Source: Thalassia testudinum (lineage: Eukaryota; Streptophyta; Magnoliopsida; Alismatales; Hydrocharitaceae). Taken from it: DNA of 64,000 nucleotides. A model generated the notes under the pieces. The model made no database searches. It saw only the letters and a program-made list of their open reading frames with translations, and was not told the DNA's origin. Both the position numbers and the translations under genes were made by a program. The DNA lies in the NCBI GenBank assembly GCA_037157565.1, contig JAZHRO010000003.1, positions 72,170,501-72,234,500 on the forward strand, read 5' to 3'. Position 1 is the first letter of the stretch, and each line of letters begins with the position of its first letter. Of this stretch, positions 22,186 to 33,691 are shown piece after piece.

Positions 22186-22446
22186 AAGGAAACCCTAAAC
22201 TCAAAAATCAAAAGAAAAAAAAGGAAAAGAAGAAAAGAAGGAAAAGGTCCTTCTTTGAATTAGGCGAGGGCTTGAGGTGGTTTCCATTTGGCAGACACCG
22301 GGCGCTATTATGTCCTTGTAGTTCAGGTTCTTAGTAAAATGGTCCTTGTGTTGAAGAATAACCTTTGCCCAAGAATTCTGACCTAATTCTTTTATAAATA
22401 GCATATAGCCTTTGCTAGAGACTAGCAAAAGATAGGCATGGGATTG
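22186..22446 (+). other. remnant of B interior with polypurine tract
   Basis: Collinear with 27503-27772 of A: ccctaaactcaaaa, a purine-rich run, ggcgagg.cttg, tagcctttgctag and aaagataggcatggg before the LTR. About 260 bp is all that remains of the interior. Confidence 0.75.
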
Positions 22447-24119
22447 TGTTGTGCATGCATCTAAATAGCCAAAAATGTCTATTGATGAAAGTTCTTAGTA
22501 TCATATTAGCATCACGCATTGTAAATATTGCATAACATGTATCATCATGCATTTAGGTCAAATTGTACAAATTGTTTAGTAATTTCTTCTTTTTGGTGGC
22601 CAGGGACAGGGTGACTTTTAATTGAGGCCAAGAATCAAAGATCCAATCGTATGGATCAGATCAGGGCATTGATTGGAGTTAACAACTCCAAGATCGCCCT
22701 GATTGAACATCTATAGCATCAAATATAATCCGAGGAAGGTCAGAGATCAAGGGCCAAGATATGTCAATTCGCACTTCAGATGACAAATCCAACCACAAGG
22801 ATGGGTTTGGATTGATTATCGCAACCTAACGGTGCAAATCAGCCCAATCAGACATCCGTGGCACCTTCAACAAGTCGCACAAGATGGACGTCCAAGATGG
22901 CGCCACGTGGTGCAATCACAGTTGCCCAAACTAGCTAATACATGAGGACTCACCGCAGCTTCTCTCTCCTCAACTGTGCCATCACTTGTCAGCTGTTGGA
23001 TCAAGATCCAAGGCTGTGAGGATGGAGCCGAAGTTATCTTCTCGATAATCAACCACGATAGTGCATTTGTCGCACACTTGTGGTCGAAGCAAAGGTCGCA
23101 GGTTCAAGCCCTGCACATCGCAAAATCTGCTGTGGACATGGGTGCAGGTTTAATTGAGTCATTAGATGTAATGCCAATAGTGTAGATGTGGGAGACGTGG
23201 CACACCCAGAGTGCACAGATTGTGCATGCGCTATATGATGCATAATCACACGTGCGATTTGACATTAGCATGTGATGGGGTGTAGTAGCTTAAAATCCGT
23301 CCGATCTCGCGATCGGATGGCTAAAATCGTAAGAACATGCGTGACCCATTTGCACAGAGAAGAAGATGAGGCACGCATGGGAGGCTTGCACATCGCCTAT
23401 GATCTGGGCTTTAGTGATGATTTTATCCGTCACTAAAGGCCCTTGCATTAATGATTTATCATAAAATGACCTTTTTGATCCTAACCTCTACACCTAAAAA
23501 AGGGCCTACACCCCCCACATTTCAATCATCCGTTCCTTCACTTCTCTCCCTCTCCAAAGCTCTAATGAAGTTGGTCCCAAATCCAGGATGCTCCTCTAAA
23601 GTCAAAATCAAAGTTTCCTCTTCCCCGTTCTAGAAGTGGATCCCGCGACGATGACGACGCCCTGCCTCACCCCCGATTCTTCCTACTCTATTCTTCATCT
23701 TTCGTCTTCATCCTTCGTCTTCCAGGTGTTACCTCATCCGACTCGTCCTCCAAGCAACGTCAAGGAGGATAACATCTCTGTACCTTCTTTATCACTTTCT
23801 AGAATCGAATTTTCCACTTTCTAGCTGTTATCATTTCCTGCTTTCTAGTTGTAAAAATAGCATTCAGTTACAAAGTGATTATTCTCTCTCTCTCTCTTAG
23901 TGTTAATATCAATTTCGTTGTGATTATCTCCTTTTAAAAGAAAAATACCAAAAAAATATAATCGTGGATTTTTGATTAATGTAGCTTTTCTGTGTTTGAC
24001 CTGGAATCTCTTTATGAATTTTGGTATAAATTTATCTGTTGATGGATTTCTTTGCAAACCATACAATGATGGGTTTTTCAAAATCCAATCCCTTTTTGCA
24101 TAGGTCTTCAGCTCAAACA
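22447..24119 (+). repeat. B 3' LTR
   Basis: 1673 bp from TGTTGTGCATGC to CTCAAACA, followed by the ataca duplication. It carries the second copy of the B tRNA-like module. Its TATA region (caccta.aaaaaggg near 23495) is degenerate. Confidence 0.8.
23059..23110 (+). other. tRNA-like module in B 3' LTR
   Basis: TAGTGCATTTG (A box, 23059-23069) and GGTTCAAGCC (B box, 23101-23110), in the same place as in the 5' LTR with a few substitutions. Confidence 0.6.
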
Positions 24120-24603
24120 ATACACCTAAGATTAAACCCTAAAGTAACTAAACAAGGTTAAACCCTGAAAGACACACCATCAAAATCTTGCTTGAAAACC
24201 ATTGGTTGTGCATTCACACACATATTAACTGATCATTAAGGGCTCAACCCATCTAAAGGGTCCATCACATTCTAAGAGCACAATCATCCCAAGCCTAATA
24301 AAAATTGAGTAGATGTTGGCCTTAAGGATTGATTCACTCTTCGGGACTCAGATTGAGATTATTTTGGATTAATTTGCATCTACTGGTCCATCTGATGTCT
24401 AGTTAAGGGAGTAGTGCCAAACGACCGTGGTTGGGGGGTATCAAAGGAACTGGAGGTGCAAGCTAAAGGAAGAACCTTCTCCCCAACCCCTTCCTCTAAC
24501 TGGCTGGATTGATATGATAAAAGTAGACTAAATCATTTATAATCTTAGGATGGGTTCTGAGAGTCTATAGATCTTTAGGCTACCCACCTAAGGACAGGTT
24601 TGG

Positions 24604-26107
24604 TTGATTGTACTAAAGGGCACCTTTCCCTCCTCTATTTTCCCTCCTACTCCACCATGTATGCTTCCACACAATACACACAATTCCAATCCTACCCTCC
24701 TACCACTGCCTATCCTTAAAATGATTACTATCCCGACTCGACTTATGACTACCCATCTCCTAGTCAGGATAACTTTGATTGGAGATATGAATTCGGACCT
24801 CAATCCAAGGCTTCACCTTGGACGACTGTGATTATTATCCTTCTTACGCCTACAATGATTATAGATCTCCACCCTTTGATGACCAAACCAATTCAATCTA
24901 CAATCAAGAAGGATATGATGATTATAACACCTACCCTCCTGAGTATTCCACTGAATATAGGTCACCACCAATTTTTGAACTCGAAATGACCTACTATCAG
25001 GGAGGACCCTAAGAAACTCAATATCTTGACTCCCCTAGATTTAACCTGAACCCACCTAACCCAGAATCGAACCAATTGATTCAGGTGAACCAGGTCCAAG
25101 ACAAGGTGTTTGTTAACTTGAGGAACACCATGCAATCTTTAGAAGCTCAGCCAACACCATGCCCTGAAGTATTGGAGCCCACGATCAAAATGATTGATTA
25201 ACTAAATAGTTGTTTATTGGATTTGCTACAAGATGTTAGGGACAGGGGCCCAGGTGAGTTTCTACTTGGGAAATTTTCGAGATTGGGGTTGAAATTCGTG
25301 GTTGCCCTAGTCTAGTGTTGGGATGATTCTCAAGATGAACCCCCTTTAGGATAGCCAATGTCTGAACCCGCTCAGGCACCTATCTGGGGGGATACATTTT
25401 CTAAGACCGGAGAAGACCAAGTCAGTCTTGAGCAACCCATTGAGGATGAACCAATTACTTCATTTGAGATGCTTGGTCCAGGGAGCATGGAAAAATGTCT
25501 CTATGGACCAGGAAATGGCATACAATTTTGAGACATATTTAAATGAGGATCAAGAATTCTTTGACTCTGAGGGTAAAGAATTTTTAAGTGAAGTCTCACT
25601 TGAGCTTAAGGAAGAGGATTTTAGTGAGATGAACGGGCTCGAGGAGCTTGACGAACCTTTTGATACCCCGATTATTTAAGATTATGATCATGCTGGGCTA
25701 ACTTGGACTATCCGAATACTGATGATTCATTCAGTAGCCCCATTTCTCAACCACATCCTGAAGAGCTGAATTATGATATTCTTGAGATCACCAGACCCAA
25801 GTCAATCCTGATTCAGCCACAATTATTGGACTTAGGTATTTTAGAAGGGGTATGTAATGATCTGGAGGTCTTGGAAACATTGATTTTAGAGCATAGAAAT
25901 GTGAAAATGAAAATATAGGAGGTTAATTTTGATGGAAACATAATTTTAGATCTAAGGGTTCCTATTGACCTAAAACAACCAACTTTTTACCAGGACCCTT
26001 ACGATATCTTTGACATGCGACCTAAGCTTGGAATAACTGATTATCTTTCTGAGCTAAACTTTAAGTGGACATCTAAACCTAGTGAATCAAATCTACCTTT
26101 TGTCTGA
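24604..26107 (+). pseudogene. tyrosine-rich / acidic reading frame of element A, unknown function, broken
   Basis: This occupies the coding position of the element, between leader and 3' non-coding part. Patches of one protein can be followed through several shifts and stops. The N-terminal part is rich in Y, P, D and N (for example YPPTTAYP, NDYYPDSTYDYPSPSQDN, SYAYNDYRSPPFDDQ, YDDYNTYPPEYSTEYRSPP). A middle part includes VLEPTIKMID and GPGEFLLGK. The acidic C-terminal half includes FETYLNEDQEFFDSEGKEF, LEITRPKSILIQPQLLDLGI and QDPYDIFDMRPKLG. The F copy (59891-61427) has the same order of blocks. It shows no Gag core, CCHC knuckle, protease, reverse transcriptase or integrase motif. I do not recognise the family; a role replacing or assisting Gag is only a guess. 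Confidence 0.6.
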
Positions 26108-27772
26108 TAATTTAGTCTTTAGTTGCATACCAGTAAACCACATGCCTGACCTCTCAAGCTCAATATTCTTTGATTCTAGGTGATTTTCACCCAGAACTTT
26201 AGAACTACTCGACCCTGGGGCATGGGTCTATACCACAACTTGGTCCACATCTGTGGACATCTTCTGCTGGTGGGTTTGAGGGTTAATCTTTTGATTTTGA
26301 TTCTGACCTGCACTTATGAATTCTCTATTTCTTCCTTGTCTGTATTTTATGCCTAGCTAAAGGCACTAAACCTAGCGCGTGTGTATACTCTCTTTTCTCT
26401 GCAATGCTAACCGGATCTTCATGAAATTCAGGTGATATTTGTTTACTCCACTCTTTTCATGTTTTTATTTTTACAATGTGGACATTGCATCATTTAGGCA
26501 TGGGGTGGTGGATAATTATTTCCTGAAATCATTTTGTTAACTACATGGAAATTCTTTACTTTTATACTCACATAAAAAAAATGAAAATTCAAAAAGACAA
26601 AAAAAGAAAAAAATAGAATTAAGAGAAGAGAACTTAGGCATTAGACGTAATTAACTTTAGGAAATGATACGATAAGACCTAAACACTTAGACTCTTCAGG
26701 TCTTCGGGCTTAATCAACTCGGGTGTGCACTAAAATGTTGACTTGTTCTCAAGTCCTTGCAAGGTAATTTATTCTAATTTGGCAAATAAATTGGGGTGAT
26801 AACTACATGACTTATCAACTCGTCCTCTATTTGAGGGGACTGTAAGTCAAAGCATGTACACATTATTTTCATTGACTAGCTTTTCGGTGATTTTTATGGA
26901 AATTATGTATCTAATGAACTTTTTAGGGTAGTATGGCTGGCAAGCTGTCGTAGGTAATAGCCCATTGGCTTGTTGTCCAGAGCCCAGCTACATGACCATA
27001 CTCATTCTGCTGCTTTTAGGAAAATCTTAGATTAGGGAAGCCACCTACTTAGAAAAAGATAAAAAAATGTTACTCAAAAATTGAAAGAAAAAAATAGAAA
27101 GATAGAAAAGGAAGAAAAATAAAAATAGAAAAATAAAGCACACTTCACCGCACGAGTATTGCTGGCAAGTTGCTACCCATGGCCGATTTTCCAGAGCCCA
27201 ACTCCTAGAAATGTGAAAATAATTCCTAAACACCTAGGAAGAAGCAGGGAAGTAGAATAAACTAGAGAGATATACACTGGGTTTGCCCTTGTGTTGACCG
27301 CATAAAAAATAAAAAAAGTAGGGGGAAAGCTATGGATCAGAGAGATAAACCTTTATGCAAAAGCTCCTAAGGTCACCTAGTGTTATAGAAGCCTGAATTT
27401 TATTTTAATAGCCACCCAGTGAGTGTATCCCATTCACAAAAATGCTTAGAACTTAAAGTTCTTTTTGAGTTTTGGGTGAGTTGGGTAGCTGTAGAAAGCT
27501 GCCCCAAAACCCTAAACTCAAAAGTCTAAAAAAATTAGAAAAGAAGAAGAAAACAAATGTATCTTCCTTTTTCAAATAAGGCGAGGACTTGGGCAATCTG
27601 CATTCTGGCAAACATCCGGGTATTGTTGATTTTTCGTAGTTTAGGACCTTTGTTGAAAATATCTATTGTTAATAAACAACTTAGGCCTAAGCGATCAAGT
27701 CCTAATTCTATTTTTATACATAACATGTAGCCTAAGTTTGCTAGGGACTAACAAAAGATAGGCATGGGGGTA
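26108..27772 (+). other. A 3' non-coding interior with internal repeat and polypurine tract
   Basis: No reading frame of substance. A ~60-bp unit (gctggcaag...ccagagccca) occurs at 26936-26989 and again at 27161-27203, separated by an A-rich purine run (27050-27140). F has the same arrangement at 62164-62218 and 62371-62423. The tract aaagataggcatgggggta ends directly before the 3' LTR (27773). Confidence 0.65.
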
Positions 27773-28740
27773 TGATGTAGACAGAATTATTGAGGATAAA
27801 ATGCCTATTCATGCAAGTTCCTAGGCTTAGATTTGCATTTCATATTATAAAAATTGCATAGCAAGTATCATTCCGCATTTAGAGTAGTTGTAAATATTTT
27901 AGATTAATTGCATCCTCCTTATGGCTAGGAGGGAAGGAGATTTATTTCAAGGCTTCGGATTGACAATCCGAATGTATGGATTTGATTAGGATGACGATCG
28001 GAGTCCAACACCTCCGAGATCGTCTTGATCGGAATCTCATAGGACCTTAGGCAGTCGGAATAAGATCAATGGCCACTAGGCAATACGACATCCTTACAAG
28101 CTTCAGATGGAAAATTCGACCATATAGATGGATCCGGAGCAACGATCGTTGTACAGCAACATGGAAATCATCTCGATCAGAGCACCGTAGCATCCTCTAC
28201 AATGGAAAGAAGATGGACTACTCAAATGGTGCCACGTGGTGCCATCTAGGTCACCCTCGGATGCATCGCAGCACACGTGCGCACACAAGCAACGTGCATA
28301 GCCACAGCTACAGGCAACGAACGCCAGCGCACGCACACGCAACATAGTGAGAGGGGAACAAGTGCGTGATGCGCATTCCAGTGGGGGCAAGGGTTGGCAC
28401 GAATCTTCAACGACAGTTGGGCGAATCTTCATCGATGATTGCAACTGTCACTAATGCCCTATGCATGTATTCCTCCTCTTCCTTCCACTATAAAAGGACC
28501 TACACCCCTCCATTCTTCATCATCTCTTCCTTTCTTCTCCACACCACCTCTAAGGCTCTAGAGAGATTGTCCTAAGCTCAAGATGCTCCTCTAGAGTAGA
28601 ATCATTTATTTTCCCACCTCTCATCCCATTCATGGAGCATCCTACGACCATCCTCTCACCTCCTTCGGGATGAAGATTCTCGCTGCGATGACGTCCTACC
28701 CCGTCCTCCTTCCTCCACTGCCCTTCTCCCTCGTCCTACA
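27773..28740 (+). repeat. A 3' LTR, first (truncated) tandem copy
   Basis: Starts TGATGTAGACAG after the polypurine tract and breaks off at ...tcgtcctac 28739, inside the LTR. The next copy begins at 28741. It is nearly identical to 28741-29705 (four substitutions noticed in 965 bp) and includes a TATA box at 28488-28497. Confidence 0.85.
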
Positions 28741-30166
28741 TGTAGACAGAATTATTGAGGATAAAATGGCTATTCATGCAAGTTCCTAGGCTTAGATTTG
28801 CATTTCATATTATAAAAATTGCATAGCAAGTATCATTCCGCATTTAGAGTAGTTGTAAATATTTTAGATTAATTGCATCCTCCTTATGGCTAGGAGGTAA
28901 GGAGATTTATTTCAAGGCTTCGGATTGACAATCTGAATGTATGGATTTGATTAGGATGACGATCGGAGTCCAACACCTCCGAGATCGTCTTGATCGGAAT
29001 CTCATAGGACCTTAGGCAGTCGGAATAAGATCAATGGCCACTAGGCAATACGACATCCTTACAAGCTTCAGATGGAAAATTCGACCATATAGATGGATCC
29101 GGAGCAACGATCGTTGTACAGCAACATGGAAATCATCTCGATCAGAGCACCGTAGCATCCTCTACAATGGAAAGAAGATGGACTACTCAAATGGTGCCAC
29201 GTGGTGCCATCTAGGTCACCCTCGGATGCATCGCAGCACACGTGCGCACACAAGCAACGTGCATAGCCACAGCTACAGGCAACGAACGCCAGCGCACGCA
29301 CACGCAACATAGTGAGAGGGGAACAAGTGCGTGATGCGCATTCCAGTGGGGGCAAGGGTTGGCACGAATCTTCAACGACAGTTGGGCGAATCTTCATCGA
29401 TGATTGCAACTGTCACTAATGCCCTATGCATGTATTCCTCCTCTTCCTTCCACTATAAAAGGACCTACACCCCTCCATTCTTCATCTTCTCTTCCTTTCT
29501 TCTCCACACCACCTCTAAGGCTCTAGAGAGATTGTCCTAAGCTCAAGATGCTCCTCTAGAGTAGAATCATTTATTTTCCCACCTCTCATCCCATTCATGG
29601 AGCATCCTACGACCATCCTCTCACCTCCTTCGGGATGAAGATTCTCGCTGCGATGACGTCCTACCCCGTCCTCCTTCCTCCACTGCCCTTCTCCCTCGTC
29701 CTACTCTTCACCACCTTCATCTAGGCACCGTTAGAGCAAGTCGTCCTCTAAGCGACTGTCGAGGGGGACTCTTCTCATCTCCATCTTTGTTTACTCCTTT
29801 CTAGTATAAGTTTTCTGCTTTCATAGCAGTAGGAAACATTTAGTCATCAATATATTGATATTTTCTCTCTCTCTCTCACTCACTTATATTTTGCAAGCAG
29901 ATTAGTTAGATCATGTTTTCATCGATCTGATCTCTTGCTTAATAAAAACATCAAAAGAAATTATAAAAGATAAAAATGACAAAAACAAATAAAAAGTGAA
30001 ACGCAGATTTTCTCAAACCAAACGTTCTCCTCCTCATGTTCGACCTGAGAATCCATTTCAAGTTTCAATTATAAATATTATCTATTCGATAGATTTTCTT
30101 ACGAATTGATGTACAACGACGAGTTTTGAAACTCAAATCTTTTTGTGAAAAATCTTTGCCCCACCA
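28741..30166 (+). repeat. A 3' LTR, second (full-length) tandem copy
   Basis: Runs from TGTAGACAG to ...GCCCCACCA and is followed by the duplication gtgtc (30167-30171). TATA box at 29453-29462. It lacks the ~190 bp with the tRNA-like module that the 5' LTR has. A pyrimidine microsatellite (ctctct...) lies near 29865-29885. Confidence 0.85.
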
Positions 30167-30171
30167 GTGTC

Positions 30172-30506
30172 ACTTTTTGATGACATCAAAGTAACACATC
30201 AAATAGCTTGATTCATATAGCAAAAAATAAATGATATATAACAATCAATTAGATGGCTTTCTTAATTTGCATCAAACATGTACAAAGCTTCTTTTGTGAC
30301 TCTTGTCATCTTCATCGCTCCACTTGTTATTCATTTGCCACTTACTAATTTAATAAAAGTAGGAAATTATCCATGAAGGAAAGCATTAAACTGACCTGAG
30401 TAAATTCTACAAAAAATTATGTTAAGTGAATCCATGTATATTTCCAACAATATGGTGCTCCATACATCTTCACCATTCTTTATTATTATTATTATTATCA
30501 TCATGT
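30172..30506. other. spacer between A and the CACTA element
   Basis: AT-rich, no gene. It ends in an (att)n/(atc)n microsatellite (30478-30504) at the CACTA insertion point. The left part may be the worn 3' region of an older minus-strand Copia element, as noted for 12960-13196. Confidence 0.35.
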
Positions 30507-30840
30507 CACTACAATGGAAGGTAGAATTGGTGACGGATATTTGGCGATGGTTTTACGAACTGTCACCAAAAGTATCCTATGGTGACAGTTCCACTCAAAA
30601 TCGTGACCATAGAGGGAGAGTGAGATTTGCTTTGTGCTTTGGTGACGATTCCAAGTGGGACCGTGACCAAAGTATACCTTTGGTGACGATTCCACTTGAA
30701 ACCGTCACCATAGCTTTCCCTCGTGAGTGTGCCCTCTTTGTATATCCCTTTGGTGACGGTTTCAAGTGAAACAATCACCATAGCCTTCCCTCATCTACCC
30801 ACCCCCTCCTGCATTTCCCTTTGGCGATGGTTTCAAATTT
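30507..30840 (+). repeat. CACTA left end and subterminal repeats
   Basis: About ten copies of GGTGACGGTT-like units in both orientations (ttggtgacgattccac, aaaccgtcacc), with spacers of 15-30 bp. Such subterminal arrays are the binding sites of the second transposase protein in En/Spm elements. Short chance frames run through them. Confidence 0.8.
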
Positions 30841-33690
30841 TCGCATCCTTCCCGCGCACCCTCCTCTGAAATTCCTTGCCGTCACCTATCCTACCCCCAT
30901 CACCTTCTCCCTCCCCCAACTTCCTAGCCCCCTCCTCGACGGCGTCAGCCCCCATGACCATCGCCTACCCTCTTCCCTCTCCTGACGACGGTGCTTGTCC
31001 TGACTCCCCCTCAAGGTCGCCAGCAGCACCTCGCCTACCCCTCAAGATTGATTACCATCAAAAACTAACTCCTGCTGCTATTACCTTCCCCTTCCCTCGA
31101 TTGTCTGACTTAATCCCGGACAACATCACCTCCCCGGACCATCCCCAACCCCCTTCCCTCTCCTAACAAAGGCCATCCCCTGACCATCCCCTCCCCTGAA
31201 GATCGCTACCTCTCTCCCTCCCTCATCTTCCCCAACAACACCTCCATTACCACTGCTGCTGCTACGTACAATTAGGGTTAATCCACCACTCTTCCTTCAT
31301 TTTATTTATTTTCTTATTTCATACCTCCTCCTCCAACTCCACTTATCTTGATCTCCTGTTATTATTGTTGTTACAGTACTTGGTGGATTTATTGGCTACT
31401 GGGTAGCCCAACGAGATCTATTGATCTTGGATTGGCTCAAGGGTTTACACGCATGCTAGGTGTTTGATGGTATGCGAACAAGTTTTCAAACTAGGAAGCT
31501 TTTTTTGGTAATAAACAACATGCATCTTGGAAGCTTCTTAGATAATCTTATCTACATCATGGTAGTTTTGCCACAGACCAGACCATTATTAGATGGTTAA
31601 TCCCTCTACCCATGATGTGTTTTGTTAGTGTGGAGATGAAGAAGAAGAGGGTGTTTGTTGCTCATGACCACAAGGAAATCCTCTTGTTGCCTTCTTTTTT
31701 TTTTTCTCTTCTAGTTTTCTTGAGGTCACATGATGAGTTTCCAATCTTAGGTCTTTACAAGGGTTTGTGTGTTTGATTCTTTTATTGCTGCTATTTGGTG
31801 GTGTGTGTGTGTGTGTGCTTTGAAATATCTCCAAGGGGGGTTTTTGATTGGTGGGCGTGTTGGATGGATGTATCATGTAATTAATGAGGTGTAAAGTATA
31901 AAGGAATAAAGTTCGATATCAACTGCAATGGGCACGTGGTGGAGGGTCTGGGGGGACCGAAAGGGTAAGGGAGATTATGATGGGAGGAGGGGGGATCTCC
32001 ATTAGTTAGAGCTGATCCCAGAGGGGAGGAATCTGGATGATACCTGCAAAGCTGTTAATGGAAGAGTCAAACATGCGGTCGACTTAAAATGTTATGCCAT
32101 TGATCCATGGAGAGACAGGAATCAAAGCTAGCTTATAGCCTACAAAAAAAAAAGTGTTATCCATGAGAAATGGAACATTCTGCAAAGAAGTAATTAAAAT
32201 TGTCAGCGGCCTTTTTGACCATCTCTCGTGAGTTGATAATCATATCCATGGTTACTGTGTGCTAAGAGGTGGGTGTCAGGGTGTGATGTCTCTATGAATG
32301 GCTGTTGAGTTGGGTGGCAGCAAGGAGGTGTATGTAAGGAATATTATTTCAAGCTTCAAAACTGTGGCCCTACATGTTATTCGAAGCTTGGATCTAGGCA
32401 ACATCCCTTGGCCGTGTCGATAAGGCTATGGAAGAGCATCTGGGCAGCAGAAGAAAAATGACAAATTGACTTGGATCTTTTCATATCCATTAGGGTGGAC
32501 CACACATCTAATATTCTGTGGGTAAAGGGTATCTGTCTTGCAATCATGTATTGGATGTAAATGAAAATTTGGTCTTGCTTATAAGGTCTGAATACAATTT
32601 GCCCTGAAGTTCATGTAATATGATCCAAGTGTCCACTATTCTAAAAAATGTATCCTATCATTTGGTATAATTCAAATACTTCTTGATTTGGTTGGGTTTT
32701 TTTGGTCAATTAAAATAAAAGAACTTCTTTCCTTTGTTTTCTTTCCCTAATGTACATCATGAACTTTTTAAAGTTTATGAATGTTATTGCTACATTTATA
32801 TTATCCTGATAGAATCGTAAATGTTGGGAAGAGAGGGTGGAAGAGAGGAGCATCATTATCCAGGTTGAGTAGGATAGGTTGAGTTAGGTAAACTGGTGGC
32901 TCAACTTGGATGAGCAAACTTGCATGGGAGGTGTTACACTTGAGAGGGTTAAGCAATTTTGGATGTTTTAATTTTGGTCCAGTTGCCGTATTATTCTAAA
33001 TTAGAATCCATATAATCATCCTTTTGACAAGTAGATCTGGACTGAATCTACTTCCAATTGACATAAGAAGATATTCCATTCTTCATAGTAGTACGTTTAT
33101 GATGCTGGCTTATGTTATTACTGTTCATTTCTTTGTTAGTATTTATTTATGCAATTTGTAGATATCCACACTTGCACAACCTTAGATGCACTCGATGACA
33201 AATAATAAGAAATATAGCCCTTAGGGTAGAAGTTGAAAGAGTAGGAAAAATTGTATTAATATACCTAGTCATTCAAGACTTATAATCATGTCATACGGAC
33301 AATGCATTAATGTATGTGTATCTCACATGCATGCATGATGTGTTGTCTTTATAATATGTCATAAGTTTTGATCGTCCTTAGTTCGGTAAAGTTCCGAACT
33401 AAGGAGGGTTCTTGAAGATATGATCACAACTTAGGTGTTACTTGTTACATGTACTCTATGTTTGGAGAAATCTCGGTGACATCTTTATGCTCTTCTCTGG
33501 TATACTAACTAAACTTACCTAGGTTTCTTAAGCACCTTAAATTGGGTGTTAAAGGAATCTAGTTGAGCTTAGTCTTGGGGATATACTGGAGAAGTACCTT
33601 AAATTTTATCACAACTTAGGTGTTAAATATGTGATGTTTCTTTATGTAATTTACTTTCATATTTTGTGGGTTTATTTGATTATAGGTTTC
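30841..33690 (+). other. CACTA 5' non-coding region
   Basis: A C-rich stretch (30840-31210) is followed by AT-rich DNA with a (gt)n run at 31800-31818. No coding motif was found. It probably holds the promoter and 5' untranslated exon(s) of the transposase gene. Confidence 0.5.
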
Positions 33691-33691
33691 C

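Larger units (their letters stand above)
20516..24119 (+). mobile_element. B: LTR element nested in A leader, interior almost entirely deleted
   Basis: Two LTRs of about 1.67 kb, sharing the start TGnTGTGCATnCATCT, flank only about 260 bp of interior, which matches the last part of the A interior (27503-27772). The primer site, leader and coding part are gone. The TSD ataca is intact. The 3' LTR ends GCTCAAACA. B belongs to the same superfamily as A but its LTRs form a separate subgroup, closer to F (52982 onwards). Confidence 0.8.
13202..30166 (+). mobile_element. A: composite non-autonomous LTR retrotransposon with two nested elements
   Basis: The 5-bp duplication gtgtc flanks both ends (13197-13201 and 30167-30171). 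Between them lie the 5' LTR (13202-19796, carrying a Copia insertion), primer site, leader, nested element B (20516-24119), an internal region with a tyrosine-rich pseudogene, a polypurine tract and a 3' LTR with a tandem duplication. Without nested DNA the element is about 8.4 kb. The 5' LTR starts TAATG where the 3' LTR has TGATG, a mutated terminal dinucleotide. No pol genes are present. It would have needed proteins from a related autonomous element. Confidence 0.85.

Noticed and set aside
28069..28347. Identical 92-codon frames at 28069 and 29034
   Set aside because: Identity comes from the 965-bp LTR duplication; the frames lie in LTR DNA and have no counterpart in the 5' LTR of A.
30876..31166. 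Pro/Ser-rich 96-codon frame near the left end of the CACTA element
   Set aside because: Low-complexity C-rich DNA in the 5' non-coding part, no domain; probably chance.
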